The notes below the pieces were generated by a model, which worked only from the letters and a program-made list of their open reading frames with translations, was not told the origin of the DNA and did no database searches. From contig NZ_RQYI01000007.1 in assembly GCF_003859795.1 (NCBI RefSeq), positions 1-64,000 on the forward strand: 64,000 nt of DNA, read 5' to 3'. Positions 26,590-35,920 of the stretch are shown here, in pieces; positions within the stretch are counted from its first letter, which is position 1; every line of letters starts with the position of its first letter. Origin of the DNA: Alloprevotella sp. OH1205_COT-284 (lineage in GTDB: Bacteria; Bacteroidota; Bacteroidia; Bacteroidales; Bacteroidaceae). The position numbers and the translations under genes were made by a program.

Positions 26590-27699
26590 TTATCGGGGCA
26601 ACAGGCGATAGCGTCCGCCGGGGAGCAGGGCGACCACTCCGGTCATTTCGAGTTCAAACAGGTGTGTCTGTATTGTGCCGAGGTCGAGATTGGTGGCCAT
26701 GCAAAGCTGGGAAACGGTGAGACCGTCGGTGGGGCGCAGGGCGTCTGCCACTTTTTGCTGTTCGGGCGATAGTTCGGAAAAGAGATCGAGCTGAACGGCT
26801 GCTTTTCGCTTGTTTTTGGGGCTCCACCCGAGCAGGTCGAGCAGATCTTGTGCCGATGTGATCAACTCGGCAGCCCGATCGCGAATGAGGCGGTTGCACC
26901 CCTCGCTGTACGGGTCGTTGGTTCGTCCGGGAAAGGCGCATACCAAGCGGTCGTAGTCCAAGGCCAAATGTGCGGTGATGAGTGCGCCGCCTTTTTCGGC
27001 ACTCTCCACAACGACGGTGGCATCGCTCATGCCGGCGACGATGCGGTTTCGGCGCACGAAATGTCCGGCCAAAGGGCGTGTTTGCGAAACGTATTCCGTC
27101 AGTATGCCGCCGCGGTCAATCATCTGCGTGGCCGTGTCGCGATGCAGGGAGGGGTAGATGCGGTCAAGGCCGTGTGCCAAAACGCCGACGGTGGAGAGGT
27201 CGTTGGCCAGACATTCGCGATGAGCATGAATGTCGATGCCATAGGCCAAGCCGCTCACGACGAGCACGTCGGGAAGCAGACGGGCAAGGTCGGCGCAGAG
27301 CATGCGGCAAAGGTCTTTGCCATAGGGAGTGATGCGCCGGGTACCAACGATCGAGAGCGTGCGAGCGGCATTGAGATCGGCCGTTCCGCGATAGAAGATG
27401 ACAGCCGGGGCATCGGGGCATTCTGCCAATCTTCGCGGATAGTCGGGGTGGGTGATCGGAAGGATTTTGATGTTGTGCTTCTCGCAGAAGGCTAATTCAC
27501 GCTCGGCGCGGACAAGGGCTTCTCCGGCGTGTTCGGACATCGCTCCCATGAGGTGGCGGCGCATTTGAGGGTGAATTTCCGATAGTGCGCTTTCAGACGA
27601 TCGAAAGATGTTTTCGGGCGAGACCGAATGGCGCAGCAGTTCGAGTGTTTGCGCCTGCGTGATGCCGCGCATCAGGGTGAGAGCAAGGGTGTGGAGCAT
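26590..27699 (-). CDS. dprA: DNA-processing protein DprA
   Basis: 369 residues. Rossmann-like core with LSIVGTRRITPYGKD, VVSGLAYGIDIHAHRECLA, VGVLAHGLDRIYP, HFVRRNRIVAGMSDATVVVESAEKGGALITA, followed by a C-terminal winged-helix (LTVSQLCMATNLDLGTIQTHLFELEMTGVV). DprA loads RecA on incoming single-stranded DNA during natural transformation. Third gene after pgi and the HAD phosphatase. Confidence 0.95.
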   Translation of the reverse strand: MLHTLALTLMRGITQAQTLELLRHSVSPENIFRSSESALSEIHPQMRRHLMGAMSEHAGEALVRAERELAFCEKHNIKILPITHPDYPRRLAECPDAPAVIFYRGTADLNAARTLSIVGTRRITPYGKDLCRMLCADLARLLPDVLVVSGLAYGIDIHAHRECLANDLSTVGVLAHGLDRIYPSLHRDTATQMIDRGGILTEYVSQTRPLAGHFVRRNRIVAGMSDATVVVESAEKGGALITAHLALDYDRLVCAFPGRTNDPYSEGCNRLIRDRAAELITSAQDLLDLLGWSPKNKRKAAVQLDLFSELSPEQQKVADALRPTDGLTVSQLCMATNLDLGTIQTHLFELEMTGVVALLPGGRYRLLPR

Positions 27700-27732
27700 G
27701 GAGGGGGGCGTTTTCCGGTAGCCGTGAACGGA

Positions 27733-28548
27733 CTAACGAGGAGTGAGATGTTTGCGCAACATTGTCCAGTTTTCGCCCAATGCCGACATGGAGGGAAAGA
27801 GCAGAGAAGCCCCTTCTCGGAGTAATGCCGATTCGGGCAACGGGCCTGTGTTTACACCGATGGTGAAGATACCGGCTGCCACGGCGGCACGCACGCCGAG
27901 GGGGGCGTTTTCGACCACGACGGCTTCCCACGGACGCAGGCCGCCGGCGGGGAGTTGCAGGGCGGCGGCCGATTTTTCGAGCCCCATGAGGTAGGGCTCG
28001 GGGTGGGGTTTGCCGTGGCGCACGTCGAGCGAAGACACTGTGCGTTCCGGTGCAAAAAATCCGGGATAGTGAGTAGTGAGCCTTTCGAGCAGACTGGCTT
28101 GTCCGCTGCCTGTCACGACGGCGATGAGCAGGCCGTCGTCGGCCACTTGCTGCAACACTTCCTGCGCTCCCTGCATTTTGGGGGCTTCCGGCCGTGTGTT
28201 GAATTCTTCACACTTGCGGGCATAGATCCGTTCTACTTCTTGGGGCGTTGTGTCACGTCCGAATTGTCTTTGCGTGAGCACGTTGATGGTGGTGTATGCC
28301 GTTCGGCCTTCGTTCATGTAGGCGTCTTCTTCGGTCATGTGCAATCCAAACTCGCTGCATACCTTCGCCCACGATGCGGCGTGGCCTTTCATCGAGTCGA
28401 ACAACACGCCGTCCATGTCGAACAGCACGGCTTTGACGGGCAGGCGACCGGCGGCGGTGTCGAAGCCTTCGGCACGGGCTTCGGCGGCCGATTGGGGGTG
28501 TGCCTCCCAGTATTGCCGTATGGATTTTAGGATGAGTTCTTGTGTCAT
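27733..28548 (-). CDS. HAD-superfamily phosphatase, beta-phosphoglucomutase-like
   Basis: 271 residues. HAD motif I FDMDGVLFDS with nucleophile Asp44 and Asp46, motif II VVTGSGQ, motif III Lys in HGKPHPEPY, motif IV VVENAPLGVRAA. A four-helix cap follows motif I, as in subfamily IA enzymes. The first ~38 residues are an unusual N-terminal extension; a later start is possible. Sugar-phosphate hydrolase or mutase activity is inferred from the family and from its position between pgi and dprA. Confidence 0.85.
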   Translation of the reverse strand: MTQELILKSIRQYWEAHPQSAAEARAEGFDTAAGRLPVKAVLFDMDGVLFDSMKGHAASWAKVCSEFGLHMTEEDAYMNEGRTAYTTINVLTQRQFGRDTTPQEVERIYARKCEEFNTRPEAPKMQGAQEVLQQVADDGLLIAVVTGSGQASLLERLTTHYPGFFAPERTVSSLDVRHGKPHPEPYLMGLEKSAAALQLPAGGLRPWEAVVVENAPLGVRAAVAAGIFTIGVNTGPLPESALLREGASLLFPSMSALGENWTMLRKHLTPR

Positions 28549-28613
28549 AGATAGAAAACCATCGACCCACCCCGAAGTCGGGGAGGGTCGAGAGCGATAA
28601 AAAGTGTGAGAGA

Positions 28614-29945
28614 TCAGAGGCGTGCTTTGAGGGCTTCGGTTTCGGCTTCGTAGCCGGGCTTGCCGAGCAGGGCAAACATGTTCTTTTTGTAAGCCTCCAC
28701 GCCGGGTTGGTCGAAGGGATTGACGTTGAGCAGCAAACCGCTGATGCCACAGGCGCGTTCAAAGAAGTAGATGAGCTGTCCGAGGTAGTACTCGTTGAGT
28801 TCGGGCATGACGATGCGCAGGTTGGGCACTCCGCCGTCGACGTGCGCCAAAAGGGTGCCGAGCTCTGCCATTTTGTTGACTTCGTCCACGCGTTTTCCGG
28901 CCAAGAAGTTGAGGCCGTCGAGGTTTTCCTCGTCGTGGGGCACGAGCACGGTGTGACGAGGTTTTTCCACCGAAATGACGGTTTCAAAAATGGTGCGTTC
29001 GCCCTCTTGTATCCACTGTCCCATGGAGTGGAGGTCGGTGGTGAAATCGACTGCGGCGGGGAAGATGCCCACGCCGTCCTTGCCTTCGCTTTCGCCGTAG
29101 AGCTGTTTCCACCACTCGTTCATGAAGTGGAGTTTGGGCTGATAGTTGACGAGGATTTCAATCTTCTTTCCGGCACGATAGAGGGCGTTGCGCACGGCGG
29201 CATATCGGGTGGCGATGTTGTCGTCGGAGCTGCATTCGGCTTCCATGTCGGCGGCTCCTTTGACCAAGGCGTCGAGGTCGAAACCGGCGCAGGCAATGGG
29301 GAGAAGGCCGACGGGGGTGAGCACTGAGAAGCGGCCGCCCACGTTGTCGGGAATGACGAAGGAGGTGTAGCCCTCTTGGTCGGCGGTGGTGCGTGCTGCG
29401 CCTTTGGCGGCATCGGTCACGGCCACGATCACCTTGCGCGCCGTTTCTTTGCCGCGTTGGTCTTCGCATTGCTTTTTGAGCAGGCGGAAGGCGAGAGCGG
29501 TTTCGGTGGTGGTGCCGCTCTTGGAGATGTTGATCACGCCGAACTTGCGGTGGCGGAGATAGGCCGAGAGTTCGGCAAGATAGTCTTCGCCGATGTTGTT
29601 TCCGGCAAAGAGCATGATGGGGTTGCTGCCGTCGTTGGCGAGCCATTCAAACTGGTTGCCGAGGGCTTCGATCACGGCACGCGCGCCGAGATACGAACCG
29701 CCGATGCCGGCCACAACGATCGTGTCGCAGTGTTCGCGCAGCGTGGCGGCACAGGCTTTGATTTCGGCCAAAAAGTCGGGGGTGATGCCCGACGGCAGGT
29801 GCATCCAACCGAGGAAGTCGTTGCCGGGGCAGGTTTGTTGTTCGAGAGCTTGTTGGGCAGCCGGAACGGCGGCTTTCACTTCGTCAAGCAGGCCTTCGGG
29901 CAAGAAAGCGGTGGCTTTGTCGAGTTCTAAGCGAATAGCATTCAT
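28614..29945 (-). CDS. pgi: Glucose-6-phosphate isomerase
   Basis: 443 residues, the shorter bacterial form. Converts glucose-6-phosphate to fructose-6-phosphate. Motifs: [51 protein letters not shown], and the C-terminal [20 protein letters not shown]. Promoter at 30121-30128. Confidence 0.96.
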   Translation of the reverse strand: MNAIRLELDKATAFLPEGLLDEVKAAVPAAQQALEQQTCPGNDFLGWMHLPSGITPDFLAEIKACAATLREHCDTIVVAGIGGSYLGARAVIEALGNQFEWLANDGSNPIMLFAGNNIGEDYLAELSAYLRHRKFGVINISKSGTTTETALAFRLLKKQCEDQRGKETARKVIVAVTDAAKGAARTTADQEGYTSFVIPDNVGGRFSVLTPVGLLPIACAGFDLDALVKGAADMEAECSSDDNIATRYAAVRNALYRAGKKIEILVNYQPKLHFMNEWWKQLYGESEGKDGVGIFPAAVDFTTDLHSMGQWIQEGERTIFETVISVEKPRHTVLVPHDEENLDGLNFLAGKRVDEVNKMAELGTLLAHVDGGVPNLRIVMPELNEYYLGQLIYFFERACGISGLLLNVNPFDQPGVEAYKKNMFALLGKPGYEAETEALKARL

Positions 29946-30303
29946 GTTTTTGTGTGAGATCGTTAAGTTCTATATGGTTGTGTCGGTTTCTCGCCGGGAC
30001 TTCTCGGCGGTGTTTTCGGCGGAGATCTCCGAAAGGGCGAAAGCGATCGGCGAGAGAGAAAGGGCGGCGAAATGATGTTTCGGCATCAACGGAGTTGCGA
30101 AAAATCAGCTTTCGGCCGAACAAAATTACATATAGTTTGCCGCCGAACCAAGCGTTTGCCGATAAAAACGGCCTATGATTGAGGATTATGCGCCTTGTTG
30201 CTTTCGCCGATTGGCAACGAATGAAAACAACGGCCGGAAGGCCGTGCCAAAATGTGATTTTTGACGCGGCCTCCCGACGTAGGGTGAAAGTGGGTGTTTG
30301 GGA
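29946..30303. other. Leader of pgi and 3' flank of the sulfur-protein gene
   Basis: Contains the minus-strand pgi promoter and a GC-rich leader of about 170 bases. No gene. Confidence 0.5.
30121..30128 (-). promoter_or_regulatory. Promoter -7 box of pgi operon
   Basis: TAATTTTG on the minus strand, about 175 bases before the pgi ATG, implying a long leader. Confidence 0.55.
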
Positions 30304-32766
30304 TCAGATGAAGAGGTTCAGACCGGCTTGTTCGGCGCGTTCCATGTAGGTCGCCACGCCGCCGATGCCGACGCCGTCGAGCAGTTCTTCCGAAGAAATG
30401 CCCATCATGTCCATCGACATCTGGCAGGCAATAAACTCCACGCCGTTGTCCAGAGCCTGTTGGCGCAACTCCTCCAACTGGCTGACGCCTTTGCGCCTCA
30501 TGATGTGGCGCATGAGGCGGTCGCCGATGCCGAGCATACTCATTTTCGACATGTGCAGGCTGCGCGAGTCGGCCGGCAGCATCCACGAGAACATCTTGCC
30601 GAAGATGTCTTTTTCCACGATGGGCTTGTTTTCTTTCTTGATGACGTTCAAGCCCCAAAAAGTAAAGAAAATTGATACGGGAGTGCCGGTTGCGGCTGCG
30701 CCGTTGGCCAACACAAAAGTGGCCAGAGCCTTGTCGAGATCATCGGAAAACATGATGAACGTTTTTCCCTTTCCGCGTGTCGGTTCTCCGATGATGCAAC
30801 TCGTGGATGGGCGTTTTTCGATCTCTACGATAAACGTACCCTTTTCTTCTCGTCGTCCGATGAGTTCGTGCCCCGTGCTCTTGCACCACGCCCGGGCATC
30901 TCGTGCAAAGCCGGGGTCGGTGGCGTGTACTTCGAGGTGTGCGCCCACGGGGGCATTGTCTACGGCTTTTTTCAACTGCAAGATCGGGCCGGGGCATTGC
31001 AAACCGCAGGCATCGACCTTGATGACTTCGGCGGCCGGTGCGCCGCAGGGCTTGCACGGTGCGCAAATGGCAGAGGCGCAGGCGTCGGCACACAGTTCCG
31101 AAACGTGCTTGGTGACCGTGGAATAGAGCTTGTAGCCACCCGAAAGGTTGCGTACGTCCGAGAAGCCGCGCGAAAGGAGAATGCGCTGGGCGAGATAGCC
31201 GCGCAAACCTATGGCGCAGAAAATGATGATGCGCTTGTCGCGCGGAACTTCGTCGAGGCGGTCGCGCAAATCGTCGAGCGGTATGTTTGTCGCCCCTTCG
31301 ATAGTGCCGAGGGCAAACTCTTCGGCGGTGCGCACGTCGAGCAGCAGGGTGTCTTTGCGTGCTTCGGGAGTTTGTCGGGCAAGGGCTTGCAGCTCGTGCC
31401 AATAGACCACGGGCATTTTGCCGTTGAGAATGTTCATACCCGTATAGGCTGCAATGGCCACGGGGTCTTTGGCCGAGGAGAAGGGCGGGGCATAGCAGTG
31501 TTCCGTTTCGAGGAGGTCGTGCAAAGTGCCTTTTCGCTTGATGATTTGTGCGATTTGGTCGATGCGCTTGTCCACGCCGTCAGTTCCCACGCATTGTGCG
31601 CCGTAGATGCGTCCGTCGGTGGGCGAGAACGTGAGTTTCAGCGTGAGCGGACAAGCTCCGGGGTAGTATCCGGCGTGCGATCCCGATTGCGTGGTGCTGC
31701 TCAGGTAGTCGATGCCTTCGCGCTTCAAGGCTTTGGCCGGCAGGCCGGTGGCTGCCACGGTGATGTCAAAGATCTTGGCAATGGCCGTTCCGATGGAGCC
31801 TTCGTAGGTGAGGTGATTGCCTTGCACCATGTTGTCGGCCACGATGCGGCCTTGTCGGTTGGCCGGGCCGGCGAGGAAGTTGAGCCACGGCTTTCCGGTG
31901 ACGGGGTGGGTGAACTCGATCGCGTCGCCCACGGCATACACGTCCTTGGCCGAGGTTTCGAGATATTCATTGACTTTGATGCCTCGTTCGCCGAGAGCAA
32001 TGCCGGCCATTTGTGCCAATTCCGTGGACGGCCGCACGCCGATGGAGAGCAATACGAGGTCGGCCGCGATGCAACGTCCGTCGCCGAGGCAAACCGAAAG
32101 GCGGTCGCCGTTTTGCTCGAAACGCTCGACGGCGGTTTCGAGATGAAGATTTACGCCGCGCTCCGCCAAATGCTGGTGTGCATAAGAGGCGATGGAGAAA
32201 TCGACAGGTGCCAACACCTGATTGCCCATTTCCACAAGGCTCACTTCGATACCTGCCGCGTGGAGATTTTCGGCCATTTCAAGACCGATAAATCCGCCGC
32301 CCACCACCACGGCCTGTTTCACTCCGCCACGGTCGATGTATTGTTTGATGCGGTCAGTGTCGTCGACGTTGCGCAGTGTGAAGATGCCGGGCAGGTCGAT
32401 GCCGGGCAGGGGCGGGCGAACGGGCACTGCACCGGGCGAAAGCAGGAGCTTGTCGTAGCTTTCGGTGTATTGGCTGCCGTCGGCACGGCGAACGGTCACT
32501 TGTTTTTGTGCGGTGTCGATGGCCACGGCCTCGTTTTCGGGGCGCACGTCGATGGCAAACCGTCTGCCGAAACTTTCGGGTGTTTGGAGAAAGAGCTTGT
32601 CGCGTTCGGCAATGGTGCCGCCGATGTAGTAGGGCAGTCCGCAGTTGGCATAGGAAATATATTTTCCTTTTTCGAGCAATATGATGTCGGCAAATTCGTC
32701 CGAACGGCGTATTCTTGCGGCGGCGGTGGCTCCTCCGGCCACGCCTCCGATGATGATGTGTTTCAA
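30304..32766 (-). CDS. Multidomain CoA-disulfide-reductase-like protein: FAD/NAD(P) oxidoreductase, rhodanese, TusA and DsrE domains
   Basis: 820 residues. About 1-450: pyridine nucleotide-disulfide oxidoreductase (HIIIGGVAGGATAAARIRR; redox Cys42 in YANCGLPYYIGG; VVVGGGFIGLEMAENL; DVYAVGDAIEF). About 460-555: rhodanese domain with FCAIGLRGYLAQ holding the sulfur-accepting Cys. About 590-660: TusA-like VDACGLQCPGPILQLKKAVD. About 680-820: DsrE-like domain including MSMDMMGISSEELLDG. All parts act on persulfide sulfur or CoA disulfides, so the chain probably reduces CoA-per/disulfides and passes sulfane sulfur between domains in the cytoplasm. Single gene. Confidence 0.88.
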   Translation of the reverse strand: MKHIIIGGVAGGATAAARIRRSDEFADIILLEKGKYISYANCGLPYYIGGTIAERDKLFLQTPESFGRRFAIDVRPENEAVAIDTAQKQVTVRRADGSQYTESYDKLLLSPGAVPVRPPLPGIDLPGIFTLRNVDDTDRIKQYIDRGGVKQAVVVGGGFIGLEMAENLHAAGIEVSLVEMGNQVLAPVDFSIASYAHQHLAERGVNLHLETAVERFEQNGDRLSVCLGDGRCIAADLVLLSIGVRPSTELAQMAGIALGERGIKVNEYLETSAKDVYAVGDAIEFTHPVTGKPWLNFLAGPANRQGRIVADNMVQGNHLTYEGSIGTAIAKIFDITVAATGLPAKALKREGIDYLSSTTQSGSHAGYYPGACPLTLKLTFSPTDGRIYGAQCVGTDGVDKRIDQIAQIIKRKGTLHDLLETEHCYAPPFSSAKDPVAIAAYTGMNILNGKMPVVYWHELQALARQTPEARKDTLLLDVRTAEEFALGTIEGATNIPLDDLRDRLDEVPRDKRIIIFCAIGLRGYLAQRILLSRGFSDVRNLSGGYKLYSTVTKHVSELCADACASAICAPCKPCGAPAAEVIKVDACGLQCPGPILQLKKAVDNAPVGAHLEVHATDPGFARDARAWCKSTGHELIGRREEKGTFIVEIEKRPSTSCIIGEPTRGKGKTFIMFSDDLDKALATFVLANGAAATGTPVSIFFTFWGLNVIKKENKPIVEKDIFGKMFSWMLPADSRSLHMSKMSMLGIGDRLMRHIMRRKGVSQLEELRQQALDNGVEFIACQMSMDMMGISSEELLDGVGIGGVATYMERAEQAGLNLFI

Positions 32767-33064
32767 GAGTTTGGGGATTTATGAGTGAATGATGACGCAA
32801 AGATAGCGATTAAAATCGAAACACAAATATTGTATATCTTCCTTTGTCAAGTTTTTCCTTGATAATCGAGCGATAATCTGCTCTTGAAATGTTCGGAACT
32901 CAAACAAAACGCCCATAATTCATCGGCAAAGGTTTTGTTCGTTGGCTAAGTTTGGGTAATTTAGCGGGTCACAAATTCAATAAGGGACAATTCTCCCGAG
33001 GGCAACTTTTCGGAGCAGGGAGCAACCTTTGCCGCCGTTCGATTTTGGTTTTATTGATATTTGG
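32767..33064. other. Divergent region between the sulfur-protein gene and the sigma-fusion gene
   Basis: Holds the minus-strand promoter at 32798-32805 and, at its right border, the conserved bipartite element before the sigma-fusion gene. Nothing else recognised. Confidence 0.5.
32798..32805 (-). promoter_or_regulatory. Promoter -7 box of the CoA-disulfide-reductase-like gene
   Basis: TATCTTTG on the minus strand, 31 bases before the ATG at 32766. Confidence 0.65.
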
Positions 33065-33099
33065 GCATGCAGTCATTGGGATATGGTCGTATCTATATT
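33065..33099 (+). promoter_or_regulatory. Predicted ECF-type promoter, site 1
   Basis: GCATGCAGTC (33065-33074), 14 bases, GTATCTATATT (33089-33099). The same two boxes with identical spacing occur at 34803-34837. Its end lies 25 bases before the chosen ATG 33124. It does not resemble the housekeeping TTTG/TAnnTTTG promoter, so an alternative sigma factor is implied; the sigma domain encoded just downstream is the natural candidate. Confidence 0.65.
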
Positions 33100-33123
33100 A
33101 TAATGGCGCATAAGACATCACTT

Positions 33124-34785
33124 ATGGAATTGAAGATAAAAGCATTGGTAGAAAAGGCACAACAAGGCGATGCAGAGGCTTTCGGCATGTTGTATCGGCT
33201 GTTTTACCCGAAGATGAAGGGGATTTGCATAAAAATCTTGAAAGACAACAAGGACGCGGCAGACGATCTTGTTCAAGATGCTTTTATTCTTGCCCTGATG
33301 TCGGTGAAGGACTTGAAAAACACCCGGAGGTTCGGTCAGTGGCTGACCAGCATTACGACCAATCTCGCTCTCAAATATCAGGAAAAATGTCAGAAAGTAC
33401 AATTTGTGTCTTTGTCAAACAGAGAAGAGGACGTAGAAGAAGAGGTTGAGGCGGAATGTGTTTCGGAGCTTTCCCTGTCGTATGAAGAGGTCATGGCCGC
33501 GGTTGAAAAGTTGCCGGAGGGATACGGTAAGGTTTTCAAAATGTCGGTATTGGACGGGCTTTCACATCAAGAAATAGCCCAAATCCTCAATATCGCCCCA
33601 CACAGTTCCTCATCGCAGTTGGCAAGGGCGAGAGGCATGCTCCGAAATATCTTGAACATCAAGGTCTTGTCCGTTCTTGTTTTGGCTTGGGTGGGCGTTT
33701 ATGAATACAAACTCCTCATCAACAAAGAGCAGGTTGCTTCCGAAAGCAACACACGTTTGGCAAGAAAAGACACTGTCAGGAAAGTGGAAAAACACAAGCT
33801 AACTCCCACCGTCGGAGAGCCGCCGGCCGCAGATGTCGCTTCAAGGCATGCCGAAAAAACAGCTGCAAACAGCAGGCCGATCGAACGCAATGCAGGCATC
33901 GCTTCCACTTCTTTTGATGCCATTGCCGACAGCCTTGACATTAAAGTCCGGTTGGCGGAAAACACCACAGACGGCATCTTGTTGCCCGATAGCATTGTCG
34001 CGCCGCACAAAGCATGGGAAAACTTTATTGGCGAAGAAAACGGAAAGAAAAGCAATCGGTGGCAATTTCTTGCTGCCGGATCGCTCGGTACGGCTCTCAT
34101 ACAAAATGCCTATAAGCTCATCGTCAATCAGGGAAGTCTGGTGGCCGATCCGACAACGTCTTATTTTTCCACATGGGAAGAATATGCCAAACATCTCCGT
34201 TATACGGCCACGGAAGACGCGCCCGAAACAATGGCCATGAAGAACATCGCCGACCACAATTCGGGAAAAATCACAGAGACCGAGCATCACCGTAAGCCGA
34301 TGACGATAGGGATTGCCGTAAACAAAGAAATAGGCCGACGTTGGAGTTTCGAAACCGGACTTCGCTACTCGTTCTTGAAATCGAAATTCGTTTTGGGCAC
34401 GGGAGAATATCGTGTTGATAAGCAGCAAAGCCTGCACTATGTCGGCGTCCCCGTTAAGTTGTCATATCGGTTGGCGGGAGATCGGGAAATGTCTGCATAC
34501 GGATCTGCCGGAGTGACCGTCCGCATACCCGTTTCGGGCACAATTTCCGCTGATTACATCACGGGGGGAACTGCCTCTTATTCCGTCCGCCGGAAAATTG
34601 CTCCGCCTTTGCTGTGGACGGTGAACACCAATCTCGGAGTGCAATACCGCTTGACACCCCGATTGAGCTTGTTTGCAGAACCGACACTCAACTGGCATCT
34701 TTCCCATGAGAGCACCACGAAAAACGCTTGGACGGAACGGCCGTTCACCTTCACCCTTCCGGTCGGACTGAGGTTCGGTTGGTGA
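33124..34785 (+). CDS. ECF sigma factor fused to a transmembrane helix and an outer-membrane beta-barrel
   Basis: 553 residues from ATG 33124. This start begins like a normal ECF sigma factor (MELKIKALVEKAQQGDAEAFGMLY) and lies downstream of the promoter element; earlier in-frame starts (33067, 33103) would overlap it. Residues about 8-75 are sigma region 2 (DDLVQDAFILALMSV, WLTSITTNLALKYQEK). About 115-178 are region 4 with its helix-turn-helix (LSHQEIAQILNIAPHSSSSQLARARGMLR). Then, with no intervening anti-sigma domain, comes a membrane helix (about 181-199, VLSVLVLAWVGVYEYKLLI), a hydrophilic linker (about 200-310) and a C-terminal 8-stranded-type barrel (HYVGVPVKLSYRL, LSLFAEPTLNWHL, FTLPVGLRFGW). 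The predicted chain spans cytoplasm, inner membrane, periplasm and outer membrane. The barrel resembles those of dual-membrane-spanning anti-sigma factors (Dma) known from Bacteroides, which are normally separate from the sigma factor. Confidence 0.85.
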   Translation: MELKIKALVEKAQQGDAEAFGMLYRLFYPKMKGICIKILKDNKDAADDLVQDAFILALMSVKDLKNTRRFGQWLTSITTNLALKYQEKCQKVQFVSLSNREEDVEEEVEAECVSELSLSYEEVMAAVEKLPEGYGKVFKMSVLDGLSHQEIAQILNIAPHSSSSQLARARGMLRNILNIKVLSVLVLAWVGVYEYKLLINKEQVASESNTRLARKDTVRKVEKHKLTPTVGEPPAADVASRHAEKTAANSRPIERNAGIASTSFDAIADSLDIKVRLAENTTDGILLPDSIVAPHKAWENFIGEENGKKSNRWQFLAAGSLGTALIQNAYKLIVNQGSLVADPTTSYFSTWEEYAKHLRYTATEDAPETMAMKNIADHNSGKITETEHHRKPMTIGIAVNKEIGRRWSFETGLRYSFLKSKFVLGTGEYRVDKQQSLHYVGVPVKLSYRLAGDREMSAYGSAGVTVRIPVSGTISADYITGGTASYSVRRKIAPPLLWTVNTNLGVQYRLTPRLSLFAEPTLNWHLSHESTTKNAWTERPFTFTLPVGLRFGW

Positions 34786-34802
34786 AAATAATGTCGTCGT
34801 TT

Positions 34803-34837
34803 GCATGCAGTCTTTTGATTGGGGCGGTATCTATATT
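34803..34837 (+). promoter_or_regulatory. Predicted ECF-type promoter, site 2
   Basis: GCATGCAGTC (34803-34812), 14 bases, GTATCTATATT (34827-34837), 33 bases before the methyltransferase ATG and 17 bases after the sigma-fusion stop. Same boxes and spacing as site 1. Confidence 0.65.
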
Positions 34838-34869
34838 GAAAAATAAAGCCCCGATTAAAACAGTAGAAC

Positions 34870-35676
34870 ATGCAAAAAAGACACACGGACAGACAACAAT
34901 ATTTTCGCGATTTGGAAGCGACATCCGATGCATACTATGTCGGCTATGTTTCCGATTACATCAAACTCACTTCAAACACCCGCGTCTTGGAAGTGGGCTG
35001 TGGCGAAGGGGGCAATCTCGCCCCTTTTGCCAGATTGGGCTGTGAGGTCACGGGAATTGACATAGCGGAATGTAGGATAGAAGATGCCCGAAAATACTTC
35101 GCCTCGGTGGGCGGCAATGCCACATTTGTTTGCAGTGATTTTATGAAGTGTGCCACACCGCAGAGCGAGGAAGACAAGTTTGATGTCATCCTCCTGCATG
35201 ATGTGATAGAGCATGTTCCGGTTAAAGACGAGTTTCTCAAACATTTAATCTCTTTTCTCAAAACAGCGGGCATACTGTTTGTCGGTTTTCCGGCATGGCA
35301 GATGCCCTTCGGCGGACATCAGCAGATATGCAGAAGCCCGCTTTGTTCACACTTGCCGTTCATTCATTTGCTCCCCAATCCGCTGTATCTGTCTTTGCTC
35401 AAATTGTGTCGCGAAACGGAGGGCACAATCAAAGAACTGATGAGCATAAAGGCATGCAAAACAAGCATTGAACTTTTTGAAACTTTGGCGAAAGCATGCG
35501 GATATGCCGTCATCAACAAGCAGTATTGGTTGATCAACCCGCACTATAAGCAAAAGTTCAACCTCTCTCCTCGCCTTTTGCCCCGACCGATGTGGAGGTT
35601 GAAGCACATCAGAAACTTTTTCACCACATCGTGTTGGTATGTGCTCGGCAAGCAGGCGGAAGAAACCGAAAAATGA
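34870..35676 (+). CDS. Class I SAM-dependent methyltransferase
   Basis: 268 residues. Motif I VLEVGCGEGGNLAPFARLGCEVTGIDIAE and motif DVILLHDVIEHV mark a class I Rossmann-fold methyltransferase of the UbiE/SAM type (Methyltransf_11/23-like). The C-terminal part is rich in Leu, His and Pro and is not typical of a known substrate class. Substrate unknown. It has its own copy of the ECF-type promoter element, so it is probably the target of the preceding membrane-tethered sigma factor; that suggests a role in an envelope response (for example lipid or quinone methylation), which is inference. Confidence 0.85.
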   Translation: MQKRHTDRQQYFRDLEATSDAYYVGYVSDYIKLTSNTRVLEVGCGEGGNLAPFARLGCEVTGIDIAECRIEDARKYFASVGGNATFVCSDFMKCATPQSEEDKFDVILLHDVIEHVPVKDEFLKHLISFLKTAGILFVGFPAWQMPFGGHQQICRSPLCSHLPFIHLLPNPLYLSLLKLCRETEGTIKELMSIKACKTSIELFETLAKACGYAVINKQYWLINPHYKQKFNLSPRLLPRPMWRLKHIRNFFTTSCWYVLGKQAEETEK

Positions 35677-35920
35677 GGCAGTCATGTTTTGGTGCGGCTG
35701 TTGTCGCCGATCGTCTTTTGGAGATTGCCCGCTCCCTCTCTTCCGGCCGCCGTCGACGACCGCCGTTTCCAATCTTCCGCTGTCGTGCATGGGGCCTCCG
35801 GCAATGCGTTGGCAAATGTCCTTGCCTTTTCCGATGCCGTTTGACATGGCTTGAAACAACCATTGCTCTCCGGCATCGAAGCAGGCGACAGACAACAACG
35901 CAACTGCCTGTGCGGTGGGA

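Noticed and set aside
30868-32784. 638-codon plus-strand open frame opposite the CoA-disulfide-reductase-like gene
   Set aside because: Antisense shadow; the minus-strand frame shows four known domains.
33061-33123. Earlier starts (TTG 33061, ATG 33067, ATG 33103) for the sigma fusion
   Set aside because: They overlap the conserved bipartite promoter element; ATG 33124 gives a normal ECF N-terminus.
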